Positions 7,605 through 15,348 are shown, counted from the stretch's first letter. The stretch is 34,227 nt of DNA from an uncultured Candidatus Saccharibacteria bacterium (GCA_946885745.1 CAMPGV010000004.1:1-34227); one strand, 5' to 3'. The notes: a model not told the origin generated them from the sequence alone. Program-made: numbers and translations.

Positions 7605-8501
7605 ATGGCCGACAATCAACACCACATGCAAGACCCAACCAGCCAGTACCCTACTATGGACATACCGGAACAAACCCAGCCAGAACCTGGCCTGGATGCC
7701 GAACTCAAGCCTCAGGCGGATCATGGCCAGGCAACCTATAAAGGGAGTGGCCGACTGGCGGGACGCAAGGCTCTGATTACTGGTGGCGATTCGGGTATTG
7801 GGCGTGCCGTCGCCATTGCCTTTGCCCGCGAAGGTGCCGACGTCGTCATTACACATTTACCAAGCGAGCAGATTGACGCTGATCAAACCATTAAACTCGC
7901 CGACTGTCCGGAGCAAAAACTAATCAGCATCGCTGGCGACCTTAGCGATGAAAACTTTTGCAGCAGCCTCATCGACCGCGCTAAAGATGAACTAGGCGGA
8001 CTCGATATTCTCATCAATAATGCTGCTAAACAAATTCATGTCGAAGCACTTGAAGACCTTTCAGCCGAGCAGCTGCGACAAACCTTTACGGTCAATGTTT
8101 TTGCCACATTCCTTCTCACAAAAGCTGCTCTCAAGTATCTTCCCAAAGGCGCAGCCATCATCAATACCACCTCAATACAAGCCTACCAACCCTCATCAGG
8201 TCTGCTGGATTACGCGGCCACCAAAGCAGCTATCGCGAACTTCACCAAAGGGCTTGCCGAGCAACTAGCGTCAAAGGGTATCCGTGTTAACGCCGTTGCG
8301 CCAGGGCCAATATGGACCCCACTACAGCCAAGTTACGGCCAACCTCAAGATAAGCTCACGCAGTTTGGACAGGACACCCCACTCGGTCGCGCCGGCCAGC
8401 CCGCTGAGCTTGCTCCGACCTACGTTTTCCTAGCGAGCCAAGAGTCCAGCTATATTACCGGTGAAATTATTGGCGTCACGGGTGGTCGTCCGATCTCATA
8501 G
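7605..8501 (+). CDS. SDR family NAD(P)-dependent oxidoreductase (YhdG/YdaD/GSP39-like)
   Basis: 298 aa. Classical short-chain dehydrogenase with a polar N-terminal extension of about 50 residues (Q-rich, P-Q-P-E-P), as in the stress-associated glucose/ribitol-dehydrogenase-like subgroup. The cofactor loop TGGDSGIG is at 59-66, NNA at 138-140, catalytic S190 and Y203-x-x-x-K207 (DYAATKAA). The C-terminus ends in [12 protein letters not shown]. All catalytic residues are present, so it should be active; the substrate is not predictable. AGGAGG sits at 7595-7600, five bases before ATG, one of the best ribosome binding sites in the window. In other bacteria this subgroup belongs to general stress responses, consistent with the GlsB-type and DNA-repair genes nearby; that link is inference. 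Confidence 0.9.
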   Translation: MADNQHHMQDPTSQYPTMDIPEQTQPEPGLDAELKPQADHGQATYKGSGRLAGRKALITGGDSGIGRAVAIAFAREGADVVITHLPSEQIDADQTIKLADCPEQKLISIAGDLSDENFCSSLIDRAKDELGGLDILINNAAKQIHVEALEDLSAEQLRQTFTVNVFATFLLTKAALKYLPKGAAIINTTSIQAYQPSSGLLDYAATKAAIANFTKGLAEQLASKGIRVNAVAPGPIWTPLQPSYGQPQDKLTQFGQDTPLGRAGQPAELAPTYVFLASQESSYITGEIIGVTGGRPIS

Positions 8502-8538
8502 GCCTCAGCCTGTCTCGCGCTATTACTCCCCAGATACC

Positions 8539-9024
8539 TCAAGAAACACGTACGTGGGTGACTTTTCGATAGCGATGAGAAGACATCGTCATCTGGCGGA
8601 CCGGCTTAGGCTCAAGCGCCTCAAGGCCAAGAATAATTGCTACCTCCGTAAACAGAACGCTATCGATATAGCCAATTTGATAACTAAAGAACGCATATAC
8701 GGCAAGCGAGAATACACTAGCAGCAGCAATGCCAAGTGCCACACGAACCATCATGGCTCGTGGCGGGTCGGTAATTAGCAGGAAGAACAAGAATAGGACG
8801 GTCACGTACCGCCCTATTTCAAAGCCTACCAAACCCACAGGTGCCAGAGAGGTTGGATCGGTAAAAATATGAAAGACATCAAATAACAAGATGATAGCAA
8901 TAGCGGCAACAATCAGTAGTTTCTGGATAGTCATATAGGAAAGCAATCGGACACGGATCCTGTCATACGGAATTTTATGTAAAAGATGAGCGAAAGAGGA
9001 AAAGTGTGCATGACTTGTATTCAT
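8539..9024 (-). CDS. Four-helix membrane protein of unknown function
   Basis: 161 aa from ATG 9024. I do not recognise a family. Hydrophobic helices lie at about 30-48, 58-82, 90-112 and 113-135 (numbered from 9024). The N-terminal 28 residues are polar and His-rich, and a basic C-terminal tail ends in S-S-H-R-Y-R-K-V. Two ATGs are close together (9030 and 9024). GAGGGG ends only one base before the first but seven before the second, so 9024 is preferred. It is the last gene of a minus-strand group with the 46- and 60-aa genes upstream (39 and 30 bp gaps), probably transcribed from the 9445-9510 region. Confidence 0.6.
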   Translation of the reverse strand: MNTSHAHFSSFAHLLHKIPYDRIRVRLLSYMTIQKLLIVAAIAIILLFDVFHIFTDPTSLAPVGLVGFEIGRYVTVLFLFFLLITDPPRAMMVRVALGIAAASVFSLAVYAFFSYQIGYIDSVLFTEVAIILGLEALEPKPVRQMTMSSHRYRKVTHVRVS

Positions 9025-9063
9025 AGGCATACCCCTCTGTGGTGGAATGTTAACGTTTGTCTT

Positions 9064-9204
9064 TTATAGTGTGATGAGAGGGGTTCTATTCTTGCGAATG
9101 TATTCGGCCTCAAATTCCTTTAGGCGCTCAGTCCGAGCATGGCGACGATTCTGTTTTGGTGAATATTCATATTCATCTTTATGTGCGCGTCGTGTTTTTG
9201 ACAT
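9064..9204 (-). CDS. 46-aa basic small protein
   Basis: Starts MSKTRRAHKDEYEYSPKQ and ends N-R-T-P-L-I-T-L. About one third of the residues are Lys, Arg or His, with a probable amphipathic helix R-H-A-R-T-E-R-L-K-E-F-E-A-E-Y-I-R-K. AAAAGGAG lies six bases before ATG 9204, which is the main reason to call it. There is no membrane segment or cysteine. Its neighbours are a 60-aa gene 30 bp upstream and a membrane-protein gene downstream. The charge and size would suit a nucleic-acid- or ribosome-associated peptide, but that is a guess. Confidence 0.6.
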   Translation of the reverse strand: MSKTRRAHKDEYEYSPKQNRRHARTERLKEFEAEYIRKNRTPLITL

Positions 9205-9234
9205 AGGGTACTCCTTTTCGGTTCTGGTGTTATG

Positions 9235-9417
9235 TTACTTGTACGCTCGTGTTTCAAGTGGAATGAATGGATTGAATAGGTTGAATCGGCGCTCTGCAAC
9301 CTCTTCGGCAGCATGAGTATCAGTCGCTGTTGCCTTCCAATCTAACTGTATATCTGACTTCGATGCGAGAAATGCATGGATCTTCTCATCGAGTTCTTCA
9401 TGTGAATGATGTTTCAT
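9235..9417 (-). CDS. 60-aa small acidic/helical protein of unknown function
   Basis: MKHHSHEELDEKIHAFLASK is a His- and Glu-rich N-terminal helix. The C-terminal half (E-E-V-A-E-R-R-F-N-L-F-N-P-F-I-P-L) may form a short hydrophobic patch. AAAGGAGGG with ideal spacing precedes ATG 9417; a longer frame from 9444 would start upstream of that site and is rejected. It is the first gene of the minus-strand trio 9417-8539, divergent from the CRP-like regulator, with the two TGTGA-type palindromes at 9490-9528 between them. It may therefore be a target of that regulator. Confidence 0.65.
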   Translation of the reverse strand: MKHHSHEELDEKIHAFLASKSDIQLDWKATATDTHAAEEVAERRFNLFNPFIPLETRAYK

Positions 9418-9489
9418 AATCCCTCCTTTTACCTCACAGCACACCCTGCGGTATACATATCAATCTTAACGAGAATACCCCTGTATATG

Positions 9490-9505
9490 TGTGAGGTGGT
9501 TTACA
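9490..9505. promoter_or_regulatory. CRP-type palindrome 1 (TGTGA-N6-TTACA)
   Basis: One mismatch from the symmetrical CRP consensus TGTGA-N6-TCACA. It is centred about 60 bp before the expected start of the regulator transcript (-10 TATAAT at 9545-9550), which corresponds to the class I CRP position. It lies between the regulator gene and the divergent 60-aa gene, so it could serve either direction. Confidence 0.55.
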
Positions 9506-9512
9506 TATAAGA

Positions 9513-9528
9513 TGTGAAAACTTTCACT
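9513..9528. promoter_or_regulatory. CRP-type palindrome 2 (TGTGA-N6-TCACT) over the -35 of the regulator gene
   Basis: GTGAAA (9514-9519) and TTTCAC (9522-9527) are exact inverted repeats. The right arm occupies the -35 position, 17 bp from the -10 TATAAT at 9545-9550. Occupancy should block RNA polymerase, suggesting negative autoregulation. Its centre is 23 bp from palindrome 1, about two helical turns, so two dimers would sit on the same DNA face. Confidence 0.6.
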
Positions 9529-9544
9529 CTAGACAAAATGGGCT

Positions 9545-9550
9545 TATAAT
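9545..9550 (+). promoter_or_regulatory. -10 element of the CRP-like regulator gene
   Basis: Perfect TATAAT ten bases before ATG 9561, with TTTCAC at 9522-9527 as a weak -35 (17-bp spacer). No ribosome binding site fits between it and the ATG, so the transcript is leaderless or nearly so. Confidence 0.65.
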
Positions 9551-9560
9551 TAAGAAATAC

Positions 9561-10223
9561 ATGGATAGTTTAATACAGCAGCTTCGCCCCCATGCCACAG
9601 TGCGCTTTGCGAAAAAAGGTTCTAATATTCTATTCCAAGGCGAAGTTCCACGCCGTGTTTCTATCGTGCGCGACGGCATTGTGCGCGCATATACAATTAC
9701 CTCTACCGGCGAAGAGCGCACCATAGCCCTGTATGGCAAAGATGACGTCTTTCCACTGACTTGGATCATGGGCGAAACCACTAACTCACTTTTCTACTAT
9801 GAAGCACTGACTGATGTGCGCCTCATGACCACCACAAAAGATGCCTTCCTCAACACCACGATGACAGACTCAGCTCATCTGGCGACAATTTTTGGCTATG
9901 TTGGTAAACTCTATACTTCGCTTCTTTTACGTATCACCGGACTTGAGCAGTCTCGAGCGATTGAAAAGATTGGCTTTACCCTTTACTATCTTCTCTTCCG
10001 ATACGGCAACGAGGATAAGCCGGGTATTTTTACAGTCAACATAAAGCTTAGTCAATTGATGATTGCTAGCCTCGTTGGCCTCACCCGTGAAAGTACTGCC
10101 AAAAATCTCAAGGTATTAAAAGACAAGAAAATCATCAGCTACACCAAGTCTTCTTACAAAATTAATAAGGAAAAATTAGAAGCCTTCCTCGGTGAGGACG
10201 GCTTCCGTGATTTACAGCTATAG
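9561..10223 (+). CDS. CRP/FNR-family transcriptional regulator
   Basis: 220 aa. An N-terminal cyclic-nucleotide-binding-like beta-roll (residues about 1-100: I-L-F-Q-G-E-V-P-R-R-V-S-I-V-R-D-G-I-V-R) leads to a long dimerisation helix (about 105-135) and a C-terminal winged helix-turn-helix (about 160-205). The recognition helix T-R176-E177-S-T-A-K181-N-L-K matches R180-E181-x-x-x-R185 of E. coli CRP, which predicts TGTGA half-sites. No cysteines occur in the N-terminal part, so no FNR-type Fe-S cluster is expected. The phosphate-binding R-S/T of cAMP-binding CRP is not evident at the equivalent loop (Y-G-K-D-D-V-F-P), so the ligand, if any, is probably not cAMP. Promoter and two TGTGA palindromes lie upstream, with further sites at 10667, 15278 and possibly 15840. 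Confidence 0.9.
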   Translation: MDSLIQQLRPHATVRFAKKGSNILFQGEVPRRVSIVRDGIVRAYTITSTGEERTIALYGKDDVFPLTWIMGETTNSLFYYEALTDVRLMTTTKDAFLNTTMTDSAHLATIFGYVGKLYTSLLLRITGLEQSRAIEKIGFTLYYLLFRYGNEDKPGIFTVNIKLSQLMIASLVGLTRESTAKNLKVLKDKKIISYTKSSYKINKEKLEAFLGEDGFRDLQL

Positions 10224-10228
10224 TGTCG

Positions 10229-10615
10229 CTACGATGCGTTTACTGACGCAATATCTTCAACGATTTTAATCAGCTCTTTGGGGGCGGCGCGCGCTTTTAA
10301 TACATAGCGATCGGCGCCAAGCTCATACGCTTCGTCCACTTCCTTCTTTGCGTCATAGTTGCTAAAGACGATAATCGTCGTGTCTTCATGAGACGGCGCG
10401 TCGTAGTTTTTGAGGAATTCAATACCGTCCATCACTGGCATGCGTAAATCTAGAAAAATGATATCCGGGTCACTGCCTTGCTCGAGCGTCTCAAGCGCCT
10501 CTTTACCATTAAAGGCGGTTGCTACGTCGTAGCCTGAGGAAGTCAGGATCATCTCATACGCACTGTTAAGATCGGTATCGTCTTCAACGATTAAAATACT
10601 TACCTTATCTTTCAT
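10229..10615 (-). CDS. Single-domain response regulator (CheY-like)
   Basis: 128 aa, receiver domain only. Acidic pocket E11-D12-D13, phospho-acceptor D56 (I-I-F-L-D-L-R-M-P), S85 (V-F-S-N) in the Thr/Ser position and K107 (Y-V-L-K-A) are all present, so phosphorylation should work. It has no output domain, so it acts by protein contact or as a relay. ATG 10615 is preferred to 10642 because GAGGA lies five bases before it. It convergently faces the CRP-like gene with 5 bp between stops. It is separated by 69 bp from the upstream REC-kinase gene. That gap holds its own promoter (TAAAAT at 10642-10647 read on minus) and a TGTAA-N6-TTACT palindrome, so this regulator can be expressed independently of the kinase operon. 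Confidence 0.9.
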   Translation of the reverse strand: MKDKVSILIVEDDTDLNSAYEMILTSSGYDVATAFNGKEALETLEQGSDPDIIFLDLRMPVMDGIEFLKNYDAPSHEDTTIIVFSNYDAKKEVDEAYELGADRYVLKARAAPKELIKIVEDIASVNAS

Positions 10616-10666
10616 AGTTCCTCGATTTATTACTCTCTTCATTTTACTACTGTAACGACATATAGG

Positions 10667-10682
10667 TGTAAGATTTCTTACT
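10667..10682 (-). promoter_or_regulatory. CRP-type palindrome (TGTAA-N6-TTACT) upstream of the response regulator
   Basis: AGTAAGAAATCTTACA read on minus, with arms GTAAGA/TCTTAC exactly inverted. The edge nearest the gene is 20 bp from a TAAAAT -10, close to the 21-bp spacing of class II CRP sites. The half-site deviates by one base (G to A) from TGTGA. Confidence 0.5.
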
Positions 10683-10684
10683 TT

Positions 10685-11809
10685 TTAGCCATCTTTTGGT
10701 AAACCTACCGAAAATATCGAGCCTTTTGGGACATTCGGCGCGTAGATCAGACTGCCGTTATGAAGATTGACAATTTTCTTTGCCCAATAAAGACCCAGGC
10801 CCGTTCCGCCCACCTTTGTCGAAAGTGAGTTATCAAGGCGCGAGAACTTTTCAAATAACCGGTTCCGGTCTGCTTCGATGATACCCACGCCCTCGTCACT
10901 GATAGCCACTGTTGCGACCGTGTCATCATGACGAACCGAGACGTTGATCTGCGTGCCCTCCTCAGAGTATTTACTGGCATTGTCGATTAAGTTTTCAAAC
11001 ACCATGCGAATTGAGCCAAGGTCAATATTCACCTCGGGCACCTCGGTTGCTGGGTAGAATACTACTGTCTGCTGGCGGCTGTTTAATACTCCGCCAAGAT
11101 CACGGATCACGTCTTCTAGCAGACTATGGAGGTCGACGCTCTCTTTACGCAGCATAATCTGCCCGGCATCAACCTGAGCCACTTTCAAAAGATCCGACAC
11201 AATACGCAGCTGACGCTCGTTGTTCTCGTACGCTTTTTTAAGCATAGCCTGCTGCTTAGCCTCAAGCTCACCGACAAACCCCTCGAGAAGCATACCTAAA
11301 TACTGCTTCACTGCCGTCGCCGGCGTGCGCAGCTGGTGCGAAGCAATAGAAATAAACTCATCCTTGCTGCGATTAAGTTCAACTAGGTGCTGGAGACGCT
11401 GCTTCTCGATCTGCTTGCGCTGCAAAGCATAGTATAAAGCGCGAGATAACACCTCACTATTAATAGTACTTTTAATAAGATAATCGGCGGCGGCCAGCCG
11501 CATCGAGCGCCACTCTACCTCGCGATCATCCACGCCGGTCAGGAGAATAAATGGCTCCGATCGCTGCTCGGCTTCGGCAAGTTTCAAAAGCTCAAGACCG
11601 GTATGTGCACCGAGCCGATAGTCGATCATAAATACATCGTGCTGGCGCTCATTTATCAGCTCGAGCGCACGGTCAAATGACGGCGTCCAATCGAGCACAA
11701 ATGGTGAGTTCGGAATCGCGCTAAAAGTTTTCTTCAAAAGAAAGAAATCATCTTCATCATCATCGATGACCAGAACACGAACTTTACGATTAAACGCTTC
11801 GAGATCCAT
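10685..11809 (-). CDS. Receiver-histidine kinase (REC-HisKA-HATPase), cytoplasmic
   Basis: 374 aa from ATG 11809. The N-terminal receiver domain (residues 10-125) has D16-D17-D18, phospho-acceptor D63 (F-M-I-D-Y-R-L) and K113. A short coiled coil (125-150) leads to HisKA with H158 in I-A-S-H-Q-L-R-T-P. The ATPase domain has the N box (N-L-I-D-N-A-S-K-Y-S), G1 (D-E-G-V-G-I), the F box (L-F-E-K-F-S-R) and G2 (G-G-T-G-L-G-L). There is no membrane segment or sensor domain, so its input is phosphorylation of its receiver. The longer frame to 11836 starts with TTG and is less likely. The start overlaps the end of the upstream response regulator by 20 bp, indicating translational coupling. It probably sits in the middle of a phosphorelay with the PAS kinase and the two single-domain regulators. 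Confidence 0.9.
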   Translation of the reverse strand: MDLEAFNRKVRVLVIDDDEDDFFLLKKTFSAIPNSPFVLDWTPSFDRALELINERQHDVFMIDYRLGAHTGLELLKLAEAEQRSEPFILLTGVDDREVEWRSMRLAAADYLIKSTINSEVLSRALYYALQRKQIEKQRLQHLVELNRSKDEFISIASHQLRTPATAVKQYLGMLLEGFVGELEAKQQAMLKKAYENNERQLRIVSDLLKVAQVDAGQIMLRKESVDLHSLLEDVIRDLGGVLNSRQQTVVFYPATEVPEVNIDLGSIRMVFENLIDNASKYSEEGTQINVSVRHDDTVATVAISDEGVGIIEADRNRLFEKFSRLDNSLSTKVGGTGLGLYWAKKIVNLHNGSLIYAPNVPKGSIFSVGLPKDG

Positions 11810-12257
11810 GATTAACAGGCAATTCCACAATCTCAAACCAGTATTTACCGAGAGATGTCATGACACTAATGAGACTATCAAACGTCACCGGTTTAGTGAT
11901 GAACGAGTTGACGCCCAGCTTATACGAACGGTAGATATCTTCCTCGGCCTTCGAGGTCGTGAAGACGACTACTGGAATGTCGTTCAAATTTGGATTAGAC
12001 TTAATCTCTTTAAGCGCCTCACGGCCATCTTTACGCGGCATGTTCAAATCGAGCAATATGACACCCGGACGCTCCAGCGGCCGATTAGCGTACTCGCCCT
12101 GCTGCAGGAGATAGTCAAGCAGCTCCTCGCCATCCTTCACACGAACCAATCGATTGAGTAGCTTACTTTCTTTGAGTGCCTTCTGCGTCAACAAAAAGTC
12201 ATCATCATCGTCATCGGCCATCAATATTACGATAGCGTCCTTACTTACGGTCGTCAT
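11790..12257 (-). CDS. Single-domain response regulator (Rcp1-like)
   Basis: 155 aa. A receiver domain with an acidic run A-D-D-D-D-D-D (residues 14-20), phospho-acceptor D70 in I-L-L-D-L-N-M-P-R-K-D-G, V-V-V-F-T-T-S, and F-I-T-K-P-V for the conserved Lys. The R-K-D-G-R-E-A-L-x-E-I-K pattern and the extra C-terminal helix are typical of Rcp1-type regulators that pair with phytochrome-like kinases of the S-S-H-D-L-Q-E-P-L class, which is exactly the class of the upstream kinase. The ATG overlaps the kinase stop by four bases (ATGA, 12254-12257), so the pair is translationally coupled. Confidence 0.93.
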   Translation of the reverse strand: MTTVSKDAIVILMADDDDDDFLLTQKALKESKLLNRLVRVKDGEELLDYLLQQGEYANRPLERPGVILLDLNMPRKDGREALKEIKSNPNLNDIPVVVFTTSKAEEDIYRSYKLGVNSFITKPVTFDSLISVMTSLGKYWFEIVELPVNHGSRSV

Positions 12258-14848
12258 AACTTGCGTCCTCCTCCCACCGGCATACGTACTACAAAAGTCG
12301 AACCTTGCCCTTCGGTGCTTTCTGCTGTAATTGTACCATTATAACGCTCAACAATCTTGCGACAAACAGCCAGACCGATACCGGTACCCTCGTAAGCCTC
12401 TTTGCCGTGTAGCCGCTGAAAGACTGCGAAAATACGGTCCAGGTACTTAATATTAAAGCCGATACCGTTATCTTTTACTCTAATCTCGTACACTTGCTTA
12501 GTCTGCGTGGCCGAAATTTCTACGACAGGGTCAACACCAGGTCGTGAAAACTTCAACGCATTACTAATAAGGTTTTGGAAAAGTTGACGCATGTGTGTCG
12601 GATCGGCGATAACATGCGGCAACTTGCCAATGTCGATCGTGGCCTGGGTGTCATTTATTCGCACTTCAAGGTCACTCACGACATCACGAACCACTTCATT
12701 AAGATCAACGTCACGCCGGGCATTCGGCTTACTCGACACACGCGAAAAGGCGAGCAGGTCTTGAATCAGCGTACTCATGCGTGAGGCTGCATTCTGCATA
12801 CGCCTTAGGTACTCACTTCCTTCTCCCAGCTCGGCGCTATACTCACTTTCCAGTAAGTCACCGAACGCTTGAATCTTACGAAGCGGCTCTTGTAAGTCAT
12901 GTGACGATACATACGCAAAGTCCTGCAACTCCTGATTACTACGCGCAAGCTCTTTACTATACGCATGGAGCTCCTTTTCGGCAGACTGTCGTTTGATAAT
13001 CTCCTTATGGAGACCTTCGTTTGTCTGCTGCAGCTGCTTGGTGCGCTCCGCCACGCGCGACTCCAGCATTTCCTTTTCACGGTTCAATTCAGCCTCTAGC
13101 TCATGGCGTCGCTCAATGTCCTTCAGTGAATCCTGGTATAGTTTCGCATTTGTAATCGACAATGAAACGCGCCCTGCTAGTTCCTCTGCCATGCGTAGGT
13201 CGCTCTTTGTATACTCGCGACGGGAATCAGACATGGCAAAGCTTATCGCCCCTGCCGGCTTGTTATTAATGAATAGTGGCACAATCATCATGGAGCAAAG
13301 ATTAAGTGAGGCGAAAAATTCAAGCTTACCCTTATCTTTGATGAATTTACTCACAAGCTCCATATTCACTACAGGATAGAATTCGGACTTCCCAGTTCGC
13401 ACGACGTTTGGAGTACCTCTCGGATCATCAATGTGAATCGGGTTTTGCTTGCGGTACTGCCTCGCAACGGTCACTTTCTTGGGGTTACGGTGCGCCACGG
13501 CGACTTGCGTAAATCCACTGGCGGTATCGTATAAGTCAACCGAACACCAATCCGCTAACGTCGGCACGCTTAGCTTGACGATTTTCTTCAATGTATCGTT
13601 ATAGTCCAGTGACGCCGCTAGTTCATGGGATGCATCAGCCAAGAATGCCTGTATTGCCTCATTGCGCTTTTGGTCATCAATATCGGTACAGGTGCCGTAC
13701 CACTTTTCGATTTCACCGGCTTCATTACGAAACGGCAACGCGCGCCCAATCACCCAACGGTAGGTTTTTGTCTTGGCGTAGTACAAGCGATATTCAATCT
13801 CATACGGTTCGCCCGACTTCAGTGACTGCTTCCAACGCTGACGAGCCCGTGCACGATCATCCGGGTGAAAGAGGTTATTCCAGCCTTCACCTTCTGTCTC
13901 CCCTGGGTGCGTACCCGTATAATCGTACCACTGCTGATTGTAGTATTCGTGGTAGCCGTCAGGTCTCGCCACCCAGACCAGCTGGGGCATTGAATCGGCA
14001 ATGAACCGCAGGCGAGATTCACTCTCCTCTAGCGCCCGCTCAGCCTCTTTGCGCGCAGTAATGTCAATCATCACTCCAGGAAATGCATACGGCTCGCCGT
14101 TGCCGTCGTACTCCAGCTCGCCACGGGCAATCACCCAGTGAACTTTTCCAACTTTATCAACCGTACGATATTCCGCCTCGTACGTTTTTCCACTCTCAAT
14201 TGCAGCCGCAATCTGCTCCTTCACCAGAGCACGGTCGTCACGATGAATCGAACTTATAAACTGGTTAATCGGCATGCCTGTCTTGGCGGCTACATCATCA
14301 ATGCCGAAGAGCTTTGCAACACCACTATCAGCGACCACTTGATTATCCCTAATCATCCAGGTCCACGATCCGACAAGGCCAGTTGCGAGTGCGTTCGCCT
14401 GCTGCATCTCAGCAAGCCGCAGCTGAGCACTCTTTTCGACCATGTCAGTTACCTCTTCGGTATTTTGAACAATGGCGATTACTTTGCCGCTGTCGTCAGT
14501 AATGGGGTGATGAATCGCTTGCCAGTAGCGGATGTCAAATTCACCATTTTCATTGGGAATGTCATAGCGAATCACTCCGGTACGTACCGAGCGACCCGTT
14601 TTGAGACACTTTTCTAGCACTTCGTATAACTCGCCACGGCCAGTTTTACGAGCGCGCGCTGACACATCAGGAAAGACCTCGAACAGTCCTTTGCCAATTA
14701 TTTCATCTCGAGTTTTACCGGTTGCCTTAAGGTAGCCGTCGCTGGCAGCTATCATCATAAAATTTGGTGGATCGTTTTTTAAGACAACAAGCCCTTCGGG
14801 CAAGTCAGTGAACAGCTTTTTGAAATCAATCAAGTTGATAGTGTGCAT
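12254..14848 (-). CDS. Multi-sensor histidine kinase (PAS-PAS-PAS-GAF-HisKA-HATPase), cytoplasmic
   Basis: 864 aa. Three PAS domains (residues about 8-135, 150-268, 277-395; the second and third end in F-P-G-V-M-I-D-I-T-A-R-K and Y-G-T-C-T-D-I-D-D-Q-K) precede a GAF domain (about 400-572) and a coiled coil (575-640). HisKA carries H650 in Y-V-S-S-H-D-L-Q-E-P-L-R-K-I, and the HATPase has N-L-I-S-N-A-L-K-F-S, D-N-G-I-G-F and G-T-G-I-G-L-A. There is no membrane helix, so it senses internal cues. The GAF lacks an obvious bilin-binding Cys-His pair, so it is phytochrome-like only in its kinase part. It is the first gene of an operon with the Rcp1-like regulator and REC-kinase. TATAGT ends six bases before the ATG, with no ribosome binding site, suggesting a leaderless mRNA. 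Such a large sensor is unusual for host-dependent CPR bacteria and fits an environmental lifestyle. Confidence 0.93.
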   Translation of the reverse strand: MHTINLIDFKKLFTDLPEGLVVLKNDPPNFMMIAASDGYLKATGKTRDEIIGKGLFEVFPDVSARARKTGRGELYEVLEKCLKTGRSVRTGVIRYDIPNENGEFDIRYWQAIHHPITDDSGKVIAIVQNTEEVTDMVEKSAQLRLAEMQQANALATGLVGSWTWMIRDNQVVADSGVAKLFGIDDVAAKTGMPINQFISSIHRDDRALVKEQIAAAIESGKTYEAEYRTVDKVGKVHWVIARGELEYDGNGEPYAFPGVMIDITARKEAERALEESESRLRFIADSMPQLVWVARPDGYHEYYNQQWYDYTGTHPGETEGEGWNNLFHPDDRARARQRWKQSLKSGEPYEIEYRLYYAKTKTYRWVIGRALPFRNEAGEIEKWYGTCTDIDDQKRNEAIQAFLADASHELAASLDYNDTLKKIVKLSVPTLADWCSVDLYDTASGFTQVAVAHRNPKKVTVARQYRKQNPIHIDDPRGTPNVVRTGKSEFYPVVNMELVSKFIKDKGKLEFFASLNLCSMMIVPLFINNKPAGAISFAMSDSRREYTKSDLRMAEELAGRVSLSITNAKLYQDSLKDIERRHELEAELNREKEMLESRVAERTKQLQQTNEGLHKEIIKRQSAEKELHAYSKELARSNQELQDFAYVSSHDLQEPLRKIQAFGDLLESEYSAELGEGSEYLRRMQNAASRMSTLIQDLLAFSRVSSKPNARRDVDLNEVVRDVVSDLEVRINDTQATIDIGKLPHVIADPTHMRQLFQNLISNALKFSRPGVDPVVEISATQTKQVYEIRVKDNGIGFNIKYLDRIFAVFQRLHGKEAYEGTGIGLAVCRKIVERYNGTITAESTEGQGSTFVVRMPVGGGRKL

Positions 14849-14854
14849 TTTTTT

Positions 14855-14860
14855 ACTATA
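14855..14860 (-). promoter_or_regulatory. -10 element of the PAS-kinase operon (leaderless)
   Basis: TATAGT followed by six A residues and then the ATG at 14848, the same N6 spacing as the DNA glycosylase gene. Transcription would begin at the start codon. Confidence 0.5.
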
Positions 14861-14870
14861 CCAATCTATA

Positions 14871-14902
14871 AAGATAAGGGACAGTCATCTGTCCCTTATC
14901 TT
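14871..14902 (-). terminator. Perfect 14-bp hairpin between GlsB-type gene and kinase operon
   Basis: AAGATAAGGGACAG (14871-14884) and CTGTCCCTTATCTT (14889-14902) pair without mismatch around a 4-base loop. On the minus strand it lies 45 bp after the GlsB-type stop and is followed by TTTATAG, a weak U-tract. It probably terminates GlsB transcripts and insulates the leaderless kinase promoter just beyond it. Confidence 0.6.
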
Positions 14903-14947
14903 GGCTACTATGCAGTGCGCGCAAGAAATAACAGTGGGCTGAAATCC

Positions 14948-15217
14948 TTAAACGTTGACGCCACGGCGGCGGGTAAAGGCCTTGACGATCGCCAACAAGA
15001 TTACAGCACCAAGGATAGCGACAAGCAGGCCTGGTAGGCTAAACTCATTGACGTCAGCGCCGGTCGTCATACGAACAATCAGTCCACCAATAAAGGCACC
15101 GATGATACCGACGATAATATTTGCAAGTGCACCCATCTGGGCATTGGTCTTCATAATCATTGAAGCGATCCAACCAGCAAGTGCACCGAATACGATCCAT
15201 AGTAAAATATCTAACAT
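14948..15217 (-). CDS. GlsB/YeaQ/YmgE-family stress-response membrane protein
   Basis: 89 aa, three transmembrane helices. The G-A-L-A-G-W-I-A-S-M-I-M and N-I-I-V-G-I-I-G-A-F-I-G-G segments are the family signature ('transglycosylase-associated protein'); the C-terminus is basic (T-R-R-R-G). Members are small inner-membrane proteins induced by acid, bile or general stress; a molecular role is not firmly known. GAAGGAG lies eight bases before the ATG at 15217. Its promoter (TATTCT at 15251-15256 read on minus) lacks a good -35 but has a TGTGA-N6-TTAC palindrome placed exactly 21 bp upstream of the -10, the geometry of CRP-activated class II promoters. It is followed by a hairpin terminator. 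It is probably monocistronic. Confidence 0.92.
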   Translation of the reverse strand: MLDILLWIVFGALAGWIASMIMKTNAQMGALANIIVGIIGAFIGGLIVRMTTGADVNEFSLPGLLVAILGAVILLAIVKAFTRRRGVNV

Positions 15218-15250
15218 ATTGTTATCTCCTTCACGTTATATTGTGCTGAT

Positions 15251-15293
15251 AGAATAACGCGAAAAATCAGTGATTTGTGTGAAATAAATTACG
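15251..15293 (-). promoter_or_regulatory. Class II CRP-type promoter of the GlsB-type gene
   Basis: Palindrome CGTAA-N6-TCACA (15278-15293 read on minus; TGTGA-N6-TTACG on plus), then exactly 21 bp, then the -10 TATTCT (15251-15256). The implied centre is about -41.5, the classic class II activator position. There is no -35 hexamer of its own. The likely activator is the CRP-like protein encoded at 9561. Confidence 0.6.
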
Positions 15294-15348
15294 AATTCTT
15301 ATATTTTGATGAATCTTACACCAAATTCTCAGCAATAATGTCTCTTCC

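Noticed and set aside
9120..9314. 64-codon minus-strand frame overlapping both small genes
   Set aside because: No ribosome binding site and it overlaps two genes that have good ones in another frame.
12254..14848. Bacteriophytochrome identity for the large kinase
   Set aside because: The kinase core is phytochrome-like, but I see no PHY domain and no Cys/His bilin-binding site; only PAS and GAF are supported.
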